Source of the DNA: DASSWB01 sp035705495
Lineage (GTDB): Bacteria; Bacteroidota; Bacteroidia; Flavobacteriales; Flavobacteriaceae
Direction: 5' to 3'
NCBI GenBank assembly: GCA_035705495.1
Contig: DASSWB010000098.1
Coordinates: 1 to 64,000, forward strand
DNA length: 64,000 nt
Below, piece after piece: positions 25,706 to 34,836 of this stretch (the stretch's first letter is position 1; the number at the start of each line of letters is the position of its first letter). The translations under genes and the position numbers were made by a program. The notes beneath the pieces were generated by a model. That model was given only the letters and a program-made list of their open reading frames with translations, had not been told where the DNA came from and did not search any database.

Positions 25706-26821
25706 TTATGTTGTTTCTAATTTTGATTCAAATGAGGGATGAACAATGTTGCCTTTTTCCAATACTTTACATCCTTTCAGCAACGGACTGTTTTCAAGAT
25801 CGTTTTTGAGTAAATGGCTTAAAAAAGAAAAATAATTGTTGGACAATAATTGAGAAGCGGATTCCGGTAATTCCCGAGATAAATGTGAATTACCGTATAT
25901 CTTAATACCGTTGTAATCAATGAGTTCACCATTCACCGTCAATTCGCAATTTCCGCCTTGCTCGGCTGCCAAATCTATGATAACAGACCCGCTTTTCATG
26001 TTATCCACTGCACTCTTTTCTATTAAAAGCGGCGCTTTTTTCCCAGGAATGTTTGCGGTACCAATTACAATTGACGCCAATGAAATATGATGATTGATCA
26101 GTTCCTTTTGTTTTTTCAGGTATTCCGGACTTTGAACAACCGCATAACCACCCGCATTTTCCGATTCTTTGTAACCTGGAACTTCAATGAATTTTGCTCC
26201 AAGACTTCTAATGTCTTCACCTGCAGATGAGCGTACATCAAAAGCTTCTACTACTGCTCCTAATCTCTTAGCGGTTGCAATAGCTTGCAGGCCGGCAACA
26301 CCTGCTCCAATTACCAATACCTTTGCTGGTCTTAAAGTTCCTGCAGCTGTGGTGAACATGGGCATGGATCCACCAAATAATTCTGCGGCTTTTATTACGG
26401 CTTTATAACCCGATAAGGAACCCATAGATGAAAGAACATCCATGCTTTGAGCTGTCGTTGAACGAGGAAGAAGATCCAGACTGAAAATGTCAGCTTTGTT
26501 TTGGGTATATTTCTCTAAACGATTAGGGTAATAAAGCAGATTAAAAATTCCAACAAAACACAAGCCTTCCTTTATTTTTTGTCCGTGATAATTGTGATGG
26601 ATTGTACATATTATATCACTTGAAAGCAGAATTTCGGTTTGATCGTCTGAAATAGCTCCTGCTTCTACATATGCTTCATCAGAAATCCCGATTTTTTCTC
26701 CTAATCCAGATTCAAATTTTACCTCGACTTCTAATTCATTGGTGAGGCGCTTGACTTCCGAAGGTAGCAAACACACCCGTTTTTCTTGATTTGGTTCTTT
26801 TAAAATTCCTAATGTTTTCAT
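25706..26821 (-). CDS. pntAA: NAD(P) transhydrogenase subunit alpha, NAD-binding part
   Basis: This 371-residue soluble subunit is domain I, related to alanine dehydrogenase. It has the N-terminal LKEPNQEKRVCLLPSEV block, the Rossmann loop VIGAGVAGLQAIATAKRLGA with the acidic residue in EAFDVR that selects NAD(H), and VIGTANIPGKKAPLLI. It is first in the minus-strand pntAA-pntAB-pntB operon. The 258 bases upstream, up to the SCO gene end, contain no gene; a minus-strand TAAATTTG at 26976-26983 is a possible but distant -7 box. Confidence 0.95.
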   Translation of the reverse strand: MKTLGILKEPNQEKRVCLLPSEVKRLTNELEVEVKFESGLGEKIGISDEAYVEAGAISDDQTEILLSSDIICTIHHNYHGQKIKEGLCFVGIFNLLYYPNRLEKYTQNKADIFSLDLLPRSTTAQSMDVLSSMGSLSGYKAVIKAAELFGGSMPMFTTAAGTLRPAKVLVIGAGVAGLQAIATAKRLGAVVEAFDVRSSAGEDIRSLGAKFIEVPGYKESENAGGYAVVQSPEYLKKQKELINHHISLASIVIGTANIPGKKAPLLIEKSAVDNMKSGSVIIDLAAEQGGNCELTVNGELIDYNGIKIYGNSHLSRELPESASQLLSNNYFSFLSHLLKNDLENSPLLKGCKVLEKGNIVHPSFESKLETT

Positions 26822-27079
26822 TGATTGGCGGTTCGGTTTGGTTTAAAAGGTTACTAAAAAGTAAAAATGGGGTTTTAATGCCAATTTTTATACCTAAAAA
26901 AACAAATATTATATTGCGTAATGGTAAAGTATTGAGAGTCAGATGTAATCGTGTTTTATTTTTAAATTTAAGAACCAAATTTATAGGGAAAAATTCCACT
27001 ATGGGGAAATATGTTCCGCCTCTACCTTTGGTTTTTAATCGTTGAAAATTCTATGCTTAAAAATAACTTCGGAATGAAA

Positions 27080-27700
27080 TTAATTTTGAAGTTCGTTCTG
27101 AATTGCTGCGATGGTTTCTTTATTGTCAACGCCCAATCCTTCTTGTTGGTGAACAAGAACTCCTTCGTCGTTAAAAACACTTATGATGTTTGAATGTGAA
27201 AAATCAATGGGGGAGATACGTTTGTATTTGACTGCTAAAACCGCGGCGAATTCCATCGTGTTTTCTTTGGTGCTCCTCAAAAATAACCAATGGTTGTCTT
27301 CCATTTCATTTTCTTGTGCGAATTTTTTCAAACGTTCGGGAGTATCGGTTTCAGGATCGATACTGACAAAAATAAACTTGAGTTTATCGCGATTTTTTTC
27401 GGAAATCTGTTTTTCAATGTTCCGCATATCAGCGGTCAGTCGAGGGCATGCCGCTTTACAGGAGGTATAAATCATGACCATGACCAACACCTTTCCTTTT
27501 AGATCTGCCATTTCAATTTGTTCCCCATCCTGTGTAGACCAAGTAGATGGAAGGTTAAAAATTGAGAGGTCATGAATTTCTTCTTCGGAATTTACTGTTG
27601 AAGGCTCATTGAATTCCGAAGATTCGTCGGTTTTTTTACAACTGATCAGAAAAGCTACACATAAAAGGCCCCATAAAATATTCTTTGCTGATTTTTTCAT
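27080..27700 (-). CDS. SCO1/SenC-family copper chaperone lipoprotein
   Basis: This 206-residue protein has a lipoprotein signal with lipobox LISC (Cys21) and a thioredoxin-like SCO domain. The copper ligands are visible as the CxxxC motif in YTSCKAACPRL and a distal histidine in IDFSHSNIISVF. SCO proteins deliver copper to the CuA site of cytochrome oxidases and to other copper enzymes outside the inner membrane. It lies 16 bases after the NirV-like gene and 3' of nirK on the same strand, so supply of copper to NirK is a reasonable proposal. Confidence 0.92.
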   Translation of the reverse strand: MKKSAKNILWGLLCVAFLISCKKTDESSEFNEPSTVNSEEEIHDLSIFNLPSTWSTQDGEQIEMADLKGKVLVMVMIYTSCKAACPRLTADMRNIEKQISEKNRDKLKFIFVSIDPETDTPERLKKFAQENEMEDNHWLFLRSTKENTMEFAAVLAVKYKRISPIDFSHSNIISVFNDEGVLVHQQEGLGVDNKETIAAIQNELQN

Positions 27701-27716
27701 TTTTCAAAAAGTGGTT

Positions 27717-28460
27717 TTAAATATCTTGCACGCATCGAAAGCCGAGATTTTTAATTGTAAACTTTCCCTCCAAGCTACTGCGGAAAGCGTATCTCATAAA
27801 TGCGGCATAATTCATCAAATCCGAAGTAGTAAAAGTACCTGCATCACAATACAAATTATTGTCTTTGGAATTTGCCGAAACCATAACCGAATTAAAATCG
27901 TAGGTCCATTCCCATACCATTCCAAATAAATCATAGACGCCCCAGTAATTTTTCGTTCCGTTTCCAACTATGTTTTTATAGGTTGAAGGAGTTTCATACC
28001 AACTCAATATTGTTTTGTTATAGGCTTCATTTTGGCGTGCATCTTTTACTTCGGCATTGGACATTGCAACATATTCCCATTCATTTACCGTTGGCAGTCT
28101 TTTCCCCATACATTCGCAGTAACTTTTTGCCGCGAACCATGAAACATTGGTCACGGGACTGTTGGGGAATCTATTTTTTCCGAAGTTTTCATCTTTCTCC
28201 CAATATTCCAAATAATCTTCATCTGAAAAAATTCCTTTGACTTCTGATTTTTTCCACTGCGGATTCGATTTTACAAACTTCAAAAAATCGGCGTTGGTCA
28301 CCGGATAAACGTCCATTTTAAAATTGGTTACATCTACTTCTGAAGAAGTTCCGTATAATGGGAGAAATTTTCCTCCTTTTATTACTACCATGGAATCGGT
28401 TTGGCAATAAACTTTCAGACTGAAAATCACTGACAATAAAAAATACGTAATCGGCTTCAT
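27717..28460 (-). CDS. nirV: SUMF1/FGE-like protein, NirV type
   Basis: This 247-residue exported protein has an N-terminal signal (about 1-20) and a formylglycine-generating-enzyme-like (SUMF1) fold, shown by MDVYPVTNADFLKFV, NSPVTNVSWFAAKSYCECMGKRLPTVNEWEYVA, GVYDLFGMVWEWTYDF and the closing RSSLEGKFTIKNLGFRCV. NirV, a member of this fold, is encoded next to nirK in known denitrifiers, and this gene follows nirK after 4 bases, so I use the name for position and fold. The copper-binding cysteine pair of true FGE enzymes was not identified with certainty, and the biochemical role of NirV is not established. Confidence 0.8.
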   Translation of the reverse strand: MKPITYFLLSVIFSLKVYCQTDSMVVIKGGKFLPLYGTSSEVDVTNFKMDVYPVTNADFLKFVKSNPQWKKSEVKGIFSDEDYLEYWEKDENFGKNRFPNSPVTNVSWFAAKSYCECMGKRLPTVNEWEYVAMSNAEVKDARQNEAYNKTILSWYETPSTYKNIVGNGTKNYWGVYDLFGMVWEWTYDFNSVMVSANSKDNNLYCDAGTFTTSDLMNYAAFMRYAFRSSLEGKFTIKNLGFRCVQDI

Positions 28461-28464
28461 TTTT

Positions 28465-29913
28465 TTAACGGTTTTCCCGTACCATTTGAGTTGTTACTTC
28501 GGTTTTGTTATTTCCCCAATTATTGTAAATATAGGTAAGAACGCTGGCAATTTCTTCATCCGATAAATTCTGGGGAGGCATAATGCCATTATAAGTTTGA
28601 CCGTTTACCGTAATTTCTCCTCTCAATCCGTGTTTAACCGTCTTTATTGCGCGTTTTGCGTCGGCATTCAAGAAATCTGCGCTGGCAAGTGGTGGAAAAG
28701 CATTTGGAACACCTGCTCCAGTTGCTTGGTGACATGCCAAGCAGCGTTGCGTATATATTTTTTCCCCTTGAGCCATTTTTTCAGATTTGGAAAGTTCTAT
28801 TATAGGTTCGCTAGGCATACCGGAATCATCGGTTCCTTCGGCGCTGGTTCCAGGGTTGTAATCATTTTCTGCTATTTTTCCTCCGAAAACATTGTTGTTT
28901 GATGGGCCTTCAACTTCCAATATTCCCAATGTTCCTTTATTGAAAGCTCTAAAAAGTGCGTGATCAACCAAAATATATTCACCAGGTACCTCAACCTTCA
29001 TTTCCACAATAGCGGCACCTCCAGCGGGAATTATGGTAGTTCCTACGTTTTCGTTTATCATGTCGCCACCTTCTAAATAAACTTTATCGAATATTTCTCC
29101 AATTACGTGAAAAGAGGAAATCATGTTTGGACCGCCATTTCCAACATACAACCTTACCGTTTCCCCAACTTCCGCAGTAATTGCGCCTTCACCGGTCAAT
29201 GCACCGACCTTGCCATTAAAAACGACATACTCGGGTTCCTCATCGATGGCTTTTTGAATATCAAAATTTTGTAATCCAGGTTCATTGGTTTCTCCTTCGG
29301 TATAAAAATCACCCTGCATAATATAGTATTCTTTGTCAACTGGTGGAAGTCCGCCAGCAGGTTCTACCAGTATAAGTCCATACATGCCGTTGGCAACGTG
29401 CATTGCCACAGGAGCAGTTGCACAATGGTAAACATAAAGACCGGGGTTTAGAGCTTTAAAGGTGAAAACAGCTTCCTTTCCTGGAGCAACAAAGGATGCT
29501 TCGGCGCCACCACCTGGGCCATTTACCGCATGTAAATCTATATTGTGAGGAAGTTTGCTGTCTGGATGGTTTTTTAAATGGAATTCTATTTCGTCCCCTA
29601 CACGTGTTCTTATGAAACTACCGGGCACGGTACCGTCAAATGTCCAATATAAATAAGTAACACCATTGCTCATTTCCATTTCCTTTTCAATTACCTCCAT
29701 ATTGATGACCAATTTTTTAGGAGGTCTATTCCCAACAGGTTTTGGGACGAAAGGAGGCGGAGTCAATTCGGCTATACCAGAATCACGGACTTCCATTTCC
29801 TCAGCGTTCACTTTTTTCTTTTCTGCATCTTCACAGGATAAAAGAAGAATAGGTAGAAGAAAAAATATTGTAATGAATTTAATGACAGGGTTTAGTGTAT
29901 TGTTCAATTCCAT
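28465..29913 (-). CDS. nirK: Copper-containing nitrite reductase with C-terminal cytochrome c domain
   Basis: This 482-residue lipoprotein (lipobox LLSC, Cys27) reduces nitrite to nitric oxide. Two cupredoxin domains fill about residues 70-345 and hold the copper ligands: PHNIDLHAVNGPGGG (type 1 His, Asp and type 2 His), VYHCATAPVAMHVANGMYG (type 2 His, type 1 Cys, His and Met), SSFHVIGEIFD, and VDHALFRAFNKG (type 2 His). A cytochrome c domain follows (about 380-475) with heme site CLACH and a methionine ligand candidate in GIMPPQNLS. The fused heme domain would feed electrons into the type 1 copper. It heads a minus-strand set with nirV and the SCO gene. Confidence 0.95.
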   Translation of the reverse strand: MELNNTLNPVIKFITIFFLLPILLLSCEDAEKKKVNAEEMEVRDSGIAELTPPPFVPKPVGNRPPKKLVINMEVIEKEMEMSNGVTYLYWTFDGTVPGSFIRTRVGDEIEFHLKNHPDSKLPHNIDLHAVNGPGGGAEASFVAPGKEAVFTFKALNPGLYVYHCATAPVAMHVANGMYGLILVEPAGGLPPVDKEYYIMQGDFYTEGETNEPGLQNFDIQKAIDEEPEYVVFNGKVGALTGEGAITAEVGETVRLYVGNGGPNMISSFHVIGEIFDKVYLEGGDMINENVGTTIIPAGGAAIVEMKVEVPGEYILVDHALFRAFNKGTLGILEVEGPSNNNVFGGKIAENDYNPGTSAEGTDDSGMPSEPIIELSKSEKMAQGEKIYTQRCLACHQATGAGVPNAFPPLASADFLNADAKRAIKTVKHGLRGEITVNGQTYNGIMPPQNLSDEEIASVLTYIYNNWGNNKTEVTTQMVRENR

Positions 29914-30030
29914 AGTAACATTTTTTTGGTTGGCGGTTCCACTTTATTATTCTGAATGTCTTGGCTGGTCAAGTTAACAAAGAATTGAGAGATACAAAAG
30001 CTAGAAGACGGATTGACAAATTATTAACAC

Positions 30031-30052
30031 GCTATAACCAGATTTTTATAGC
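30031..30052. promoter_or_regulatory. Inverted repeat upstream of nirK, candidate operator
   Basis: GCTATAA (30031-30037) and TTATAGC (30046-30052) form an inverted pair with an 8-base spacer, 118 bases upstream of the nirK ATG. The wider 29914-30238 interval holds no gene. The pair could bind a regulator of nitrite respiration, but it does not match the classical FNR half site, so the role is open. Confidence 0.35.
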
Positions 30053-30238
30053 CAAAAAATTGGGAAAAATTTGAAAAAATATTGATGGATTTAATGTAGA
30101 AGTTAAAGAAGTTGGCAAGCGTGGTTAAATGTTTTATAAATGATAGGTTAGGGGAGCTAAACTGCTTGTTTTCATGGTACTAATGGTCATATATTTATAT
30201 GAAGAAAAAAATTATTACTAACCTAAAAATTAATTGTT

Positions 30239-30373
30239 ATGAGTAATCAAGAAAGAAACCAAGAGCAAAGGAATCAAGAGCAAAGAAACCAAGAACAAAG
30301 GAATCAGGAGCAAAGGAATGATGAGCAAAGAAACCAGGAACAAAGAAACAAGAACAGAAGAGAGGAAGAGTAA
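30239..30373 (+). CDS. 44-residue protein made of NQEQR pentapeptide repeats
   Basis: ATG 30239 to TAA 30371-30373 encodes a small, highly charged protein. After MSNQER come six 15-base units (30257-30346) coding NQEQR, with one variant NDEQR, then a basic-acidic tail NKNRREEE. The DNA units differ mainly at synonymous or near-synonymous positions (CAA/CAG, GAG/GAA, AGG/AGA, AAC/AAT), which suggests the protein sequence is under selection. There is no signal peptide or hydrophobic segment, so it is probably disordered. A good terminator follows 24 bases later, implying a short independent transcript. No family recognised. Confidence 0.65.
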   Translation: MSNQERNQEQRNQEQRNQEQRNQEQRNDEQRNQEQRNKNRREEE

Positions 30374-30396
30374 ATTTGTTTTTTGGAAGATTGGTG

Positions 30397-30427
30397 AAGC
30401 CTCTGGTCAATGATCAGGGGCTTTTTT
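30397..30427 (+). terminator. Terminator after the NQEQR protein gene
   Basis: The arms 30397-30409 and 30411-30423 pair over 13 positions, two of them G-U. The innermost bases form the loop in practice. A run of T follows. Confidence 0.85.
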
Positions 30428-30483
30428 GTTGATCGGCCATAAAATAAAAGTGTTTATCTTTCATAGGTTTACAACTAATAATG

Positions 30484-30491
30484 TAATTTTG
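30484..30491 (+). promoter_or_regulatory. Candidate -7 box for the potassium-uptake operon
   Basis: TAATTTTG matches TAnnTTTG exactly and lies 29 bases before the transporter ATG at 30521. No clear -33 box is visible. Confidence 0.45.
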
Positions 30492-30520
30492 TCATTTTGT
30501 ATTTTATGAAAACGGTATAA

Positions 30521-32260
30521 ATGTCAAAAAGCAAATTACTAAATCACCTTACTTTCTGTCTACTGGTGATTGCTATTTTTGTTTTGATTTTCGATTTGGG
30601 TTTTAATAAGAACCTTTACATCAGACAAATTCTTTTCTGGTTTTACCATATAAGTCTTGGAATTTCCTTTTTGAGCATTCTTTTCAGGTATTTTTCCTCC
30701 TCCTACAGTCCGAAGCTTTCTGTGAAGATTTTTGATCTATTTCTATTGATAGTGATCGTGATTGATGTAGTGGTGAATAATTTTTTCTTGTATTCGCCCA
30801 GTTATGTCATTCATCCTCTTATCTACATCACTTTTTTTGTTCTTTTTCTGAGGGAATTATCGGACTTGAACATCATTTTTAAACGAAGTTATTTCAATCC
30901 GGCCCAGTTGTTCATCATCAGTTTTTTGGTTCTTATTTTGCTGGGAACAGGTTTGTTGATGCTTCCAAAAGCAACTCATGAAGGAATTGCATTTATCGAT
31001 GCCCTTTTTACCGCAACAAGTGCCGTTTGTGTTACAGGACTAGTTGTTGTGGACACCGGTAGCTATTTTACCGGATTTGGTCATACTATAATTCTGATTT
31101 TAGTGCAGTTTGGTGGGATTGGAATCATGACCTTCACGACCTATTTCAGTTACTTTTTTCGTGGTGGCACATCATATGAAAATCATTTGATGTTAAAGGA
31201 TATAGTAAGTGCGGACAAATTAAGTGATGTCTTCGGAATGTTGAAAAAAATCATATTTTTTACCGTGGGAATTGAGTTGATCGGCGCTATTTTCATTTTC
31301 TTTAATCTGGATCAATCGGTTTTTGATTCTGGTAGTGACCAAGTTTTTTTCGCGGTCTTTCATGCGATTTCCGGTTTTTGTAATGCTGGATTTTCAACAT
31401 TAAAACATGGGCTTGTAGAAGTAGGTTTTCGTTTTAATTACCCACTTCAATTGATTCTGATGTTTCTGTTTGTCTTGGGAGGAATTGGTTTTCCAATATT
31501 ATTTAATGCCAGTACGTACCTCAAGCACCAGATTTTCCATAAATGGATTCCGCAACGAAAGAAAAAGACAGTGGTCCACAAACCTTGGATCATCAATGTG
31601 AATACGCGAATTGTATTGACCACAACCTTGATTCTTTTGGTCGGTGGAACTTTCTTGTTTTATATTTTTGAATATAATAATACGTTGGCACCACATAGCG
31701 GTTATGGTAAGATTGTTGCAGCGGTTTTTGGAGCGGCATCTCCGCGAACGGCTGGTTTTAATACGGTTCCTATTGAGGTTTTGAATTTGCATACGATTAT
31801 GATTGTTATTTTTTTGATGTGGATCGGTGCTTCTCCAGGTTCTACGGGAGGTGGAATAAAAACAAGTACAATCGCCTTGGCCACCTTAAACTTTTTTAGT
31901 TTGGCAAGAGGAAAAGACCGGGTTGAGGTTTACAAAAGGGAAATTTCACATAATTCAATTCGGAGGGCTTTTGCCATCATTTCACTTTCATTGATTGTTA
32001 CTGGTACGTCCACTTTTCTGTTGATTACTTTTGAGGACAATGATAATTTAATTGCCTTGGCATTTGAAGCATTTTCCGCATATAGTACAACCGGATTAAG
32101 TATGGGTGTCACGCCAGAATTAAGTTCGATCGGGAAATTAATAATTACTATCACCATGTTTATTGGAAGGGTGAGCATGATAAATTTCTTGGTTGCATTG
32201 TTACGTACTGTTGACAACCAAAGCTATCACTATCCTACAGAATCAGTTTTAATAAATTAA
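30521..32260 (+). CDS. trkH: Trk/Ktr-type potassium uptake channel subunit
   Basis: This 579-residue integral membrane protein is the translocating subunit of a Trk/Ktr potassium system. The four pore-loop repeats are recognisable by their filter glycines: TSAVCVTGL, SGFCNAGFST, ASPRTAGFN and AYSTTGLSMG, with GGGIKTSTIALATL as the gating-region helix after the third loop. An extra N-terminal membrane region (about residues 1-110) precedes the first repeat. The regulatory RCK subunit is encoded 11 bases downstream. Whether sodium drives it, as in Ktr, cannot be read from sequence. Confidence 0.94.
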   Translation: MSKSKLLNHLTFCLLVIAIFVLIFDLGFNKNLYIRQILFWFYHISLGISFLSILFRYFSSSYSPKLSVKIFDLFLLIVIVIDVVVNNFFLYSPSYVIHPLIYITFFVLFLRELSDLNIIFKRSYFNPAQLFIISFLVLILLGTGLLMLPKATHEGIAFIDALFTATSAVCVTGLVVVDTGSYFTGFGHTIILILVQFGGIGIMTFTTYFSYFFRGGTSYENHLMLKDIVSADKLSDVFGMLKKIIFFTVGIELIGAIFIFFNLDQSVFDSGSDQVFFAVFHAISGFCNAGFSTLKHGLVEVGFRFNYPLQLILMFLFVLGGIGFPILFNASTYLKHQIFHKWIPQRKKKTVVHKPWIINVNTRIVLTTTLILLVGGTFLFYIFEYNNTLAPHSGYGKIVAAVFGAASPRTAGFNTVPIEVLNLHTIMIVIFLMWIGASPGSTGGGIKTSTIALATLNFFSLARGKDRVEVYKREISHNSIRRAFAIISLSLIVTGTSTFLLITFEDNDNLIALAFEAFSAYSTTGLSMGVTPELSSIGKLIITITMFIGRVSMINFLVALLRTVDNQSYHYPTESVLIN

Positions 32261-32271
32261 AGATATTTGCC

Positions 32272-32958
32272 ATGAAATTTATAATCATCGGATTGGGGAA
32301 TTTTGGTTCTAAAATCGCAGAAATACTAACGGGAATGGGAAACGAAGTCATTGGGGTTGACAGAAGTTTGGACAAAGCCGAATCTTTAAAGGAAAAAATT
32401 TCCCATACCATTGCATTGGATAGCACGGATCCTGTAGCGGTCAGTAACTTACCAATAAAGGATACCGATATTGTAATGATTTGTATTGGGGAAGACGAAG
32501 GAGCTAATTTAATGGCCACGGCCCTTATTAAACAACATCATCCCAAACGGTTGATAAGTCGAGCGGTCAATGCTTTGCACGAAACCATTCTCGAATCAAT
32601 GGGTATAGAGGAAATTGTTCATCCCGAAGAGGAAGCCGCTATTAGGTGGGCAAAAAAATTAAGCATTAAAGGGGTTATAGAATCGTATGAATTAACCGAA
32701 GACTATAATATTGTTGAGGTAAAAGTTCCTCCGAAATATATCGGAAAAACTTTGGGAGAAATTAATCTTCGTGCAAAATATAATCTTTTGGTCCTCACCA
32801 CCATTCAGGTCACGGAAGAGCAAAATGTTTTAGGGAAAATGCACAATATCAACAAAATTCGAGGTGTGGCATCTGCTGACACGGTTCTTCATGCGGATGA
32901 CCTTTTGGTTCTCTATGGAAATATTTACGATATCCGACGGATTTTAAAAGATTCCTGA
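32272..32958 (+). CDS. trkA: Potassium-uptake regulatory subunit (TrkA/KtrA, RCK domain)
   Basis: This 228-residue cytoplasmic protein has an N-terminal RCK/TrkA Rossmann domain (about 1-125), IIIGLGNFGSKIAEIL with GVDRS, that binds nucleotide, and an RCK_C ligand-binding domain (about 140-228). A single RCK pair is the KtrA size, whereas proteobacterial TrkA is a tandem duplication. It forms a ring that gates the upstream membrane subunit. Its stop directly abuts the stop of the convergent next gene. Confidence 0.94.
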   Translation: MKFIIIGLGNFGSKIAEILTGMGNEVIGVDRSLDKAESLKEKISHTIALDSTDPVAVSNLPIKDTDIVMICIGEDEGANLMATALIKQHHPKRLISRAVNALHETILESMGIEEIVHPEEEAAIRWAKKLSIKGVIESYELTEDYNIVEVKVPPKYIGKTLGEINLRAKYNLLVLTTIQVTEEQNVLGKMHNINKIRGVASADTVLHADDLLVLYGNIYDIRRILKDS

Positions 32959-34224
32959 TTAAATTCCGAAGGGATAAGTTTCTGGTGTTTTGAATTCATC
33001 GGGTGAAACATGCAACGGATGCAATGCACGTGTTTTTTCAAAATGTAAAAAAGCGTCATAACGGTCGCATATCCTTGAAGGAACATAATTGCCCTTTTCC
33101 CAATTTGGATCGTAAACTACTCCAATGGCTCGATGACCTATTGTCGAATTACAGAAAACCGAATCAGGTTTTTCATTTTCAAAAATCAATAGTTTGTTTT
33201 CAGCCGATTCTTGGTGCAGCGTGTATTCAAAACTTCCCGTAATTGCCTCGGGAACACGCATTGTTTGCATTTCCGATCCCCACTGATCACCTGCAATTAC
33301 GCTACCTTCGTAAGATCCAAAGCCGACCAAAAACACGCCATCTTCGTGAAATTCTTCCCTGATCAGTTGTCCAATGTTATGAAGTCCGTGGGAAAGCATA
33401 TCGGTTGCACGTGCATCGCCAATGTGTGTATTATGTGCCCAAACAATAACTTTAGAATCTGGACCGTGATGCTTTTTTATCACCTTTAAAGCATCAACCA
33501 TATGAGAATCCCGAATATTCCAGGTTTCATCTCCAAAGGAAGCCATTGCCCGATAATATTTCTCCGCATTTTTCATTACCATGGAATTTATTTCGGCGTT
33601 CAAACCAGCTTCCCGATCTCCTTTATATGTGGGAACTTTTTTTCTGACTTCTTGTAATAAAGAAATTACCTCTTCTTTACAAGAATAATCGCCACGAACG
33701 GAAGCATAAGAATCACGTGCTTTGTAAGGTTCAAAACAATCAATGGCTTTTTTTGCGTGTCTTGCGGTTTCGGGATCTTCTTTTTCTAAAAAGTTGATGA
33801 TCGCGTCCATGGAATCCCAAAGGCTGTAAAGATCCAAACCGTAAAACCCGACTTGTTTTTCGTGTTCTAAATTTTCATTGTGTTGCCGTAACCATTGGGC
33901 AAAAGCCGCAATTTCCCAATTCGCCCACATCCACGTTGGCCATCTTTTAAATGATTTTAAAACATCAACGCTGTTTTTTTTAGAATTTGAAAAATTCTTG
34001 ATCCATTGGTTTATTTTGAAACAGTCGGGCCAGTCTCCTTCAACGCAAATAAAATCAAATCCTTTTTCCGTAATCAACCTTTTGGAAATTTCAGCACGCC
34101 ACGTGTAATATTCATGTGTGCCATGGGAAGCTTCACCTAATAATACATATTTTGAAGTTCCAATTTGTTCCAATAGCGCATCTAAACTATTTTTATTTTG
34201 AAGTTGGTGTTTTTTAAACCTCAT
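32959..34224 (-). CDS. Erythromycin-esterase-like protein
   Basis: This 421-residue soluble protein belongs to the erythromycin esterase/succinoglycan biosynthesis (EreA-like) family. Family motifs are LLGEASHGTHEYY with the putative catalytic histidine and glutamate, FICVEGDWPDC, FYGLDLYSLWDSM and IVWAHNTHIGDARATDM. Only a few members have shown macrolide esterase activity, so drug resistance should not be assumed; many are chromosomal proteins of unknown substrate. There is no signal peptide. It converges exactly on the potassium operon with no gap. Confidence 0.9.
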   Translation of the reverse strand: MRFKKHQLQNKNSLDALLEQIGTSKYVLLGEASHGTHEYYTWRAEISKRLITEKGFDFICVEGDWPDCFKINQWIKNFSNSKKNSVDVLKSFKRWPTWMWANWEIAAFAQWLRQHNENLEHEKQVGFYGLDLYSLWDSMDAIINFLEKEDPETARHAKKAIDCFEPYKARDSYASVRGDYSCKEEVISLLQEVRKKVPTYKGDREAGLNAEINSMVMKNAEKYYRAMASFGDETWNIRDSHMVDALKVIKKHHGPDSKVIVWAHNTHIGDARATDMLSHGLHNIGQLIREEFHEDGVFLVGFGSYEGSVIAGDQWGSEMQTMRVPEAITGSFEYTLHQESAENKLLIFENEKPDSVFCNSTIGHRAIGVVYDPNWEKGNYVPSRICDRYDAFLHFEKTRALHPLHVSPDEFKTPETYPFGI

Positions 34225-34437
34225 TTTTTGTATATTTAAACCCTTGACCTACTTAAAGTTATAAAAATCAGAAGCTTTTTCTATTTCAATAGGAAAAAAA
34301 TAACGTTCCTTAACAAGTAATTAGCTAAACCCAGATTCTGCTGTTAATTGTTGTATAAAAACCTTTTCCTACAGAGAAAGAAGACATAATTTTATTTCGA
34401 ATTCAGTTGGAATTATAACATAAAAAAGTAGAGAAAA

Positions 34438-34797
34438 ATGACATCATATTTGCACAAAGCACAGATTCCAGAAGCGTTAAGATCAATGATTAAAGAAGCA
34501 ATATTGGAGTGTAAAAATTCAAACGAAATACCCGACGGCCTAAAACAGGTGATCATGCATAATTTCAATGCAAAATATGTTCATCTAGACTGCGAGGGGT
34601 CTTCGTTGGAAATAGGGGTCGAAAAACCGGACGCCCTTTCTCTTTACCCAAAGTTGGTGACATATACATATTCATTGGATAAAACAGATTGGCTAAAGGA
34701 ATCAATCAAGGAAAATGATAATGATTTGGAATTTTACGCAAAAATCATAGCCAGAAACAATGGCATGGGCGCAAATACGGAAGTTATTTTATATTGA
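34438..34797 (+). CDS. Hypothetical protein, 119 residues
   Basis: This small soluble protein begins MTSYLHKAQIP and has mixed helical and strand character, a net negative charge and two cysteines (in LECKN and LDCEG). No signal peptide, membrane segment or known motif is present. It is a single-gene unit: about 213 bases of gene-free DNA lie upstream, and a strong terminator hairpin follows 39 bases after its stop. I cannot assign a family. Confidence 0.65.
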   Translation: MTSYLHKAQIPEALRSMIKEAILECKNSNEIPDGLKQVIMHNFNAKYVHLDCEGSSLEIGVEKPDALSLYPKLVTYTYSLDKTDWLKESIKENDNDLEFYAKIIARNNGMGANTEVILY

Positions 34798-34836
34798 TGA
34801 TTTTATATGGGTAGGAAGTATAAAATTTACTTCCGG

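Noticed and set aside
30245..30346. CRISPR-like short repeat array
   Set aside because: The 15-base units are contiguous without spacers and stay in frame with a start and stop, so it is a coding repeat.
32959..34224. Macrolide resistance gene
   Set aside because: The protein is in the erythromycin esterase family, but most chromosomal members have unknown substrates and nothing nearby suggests resistance.
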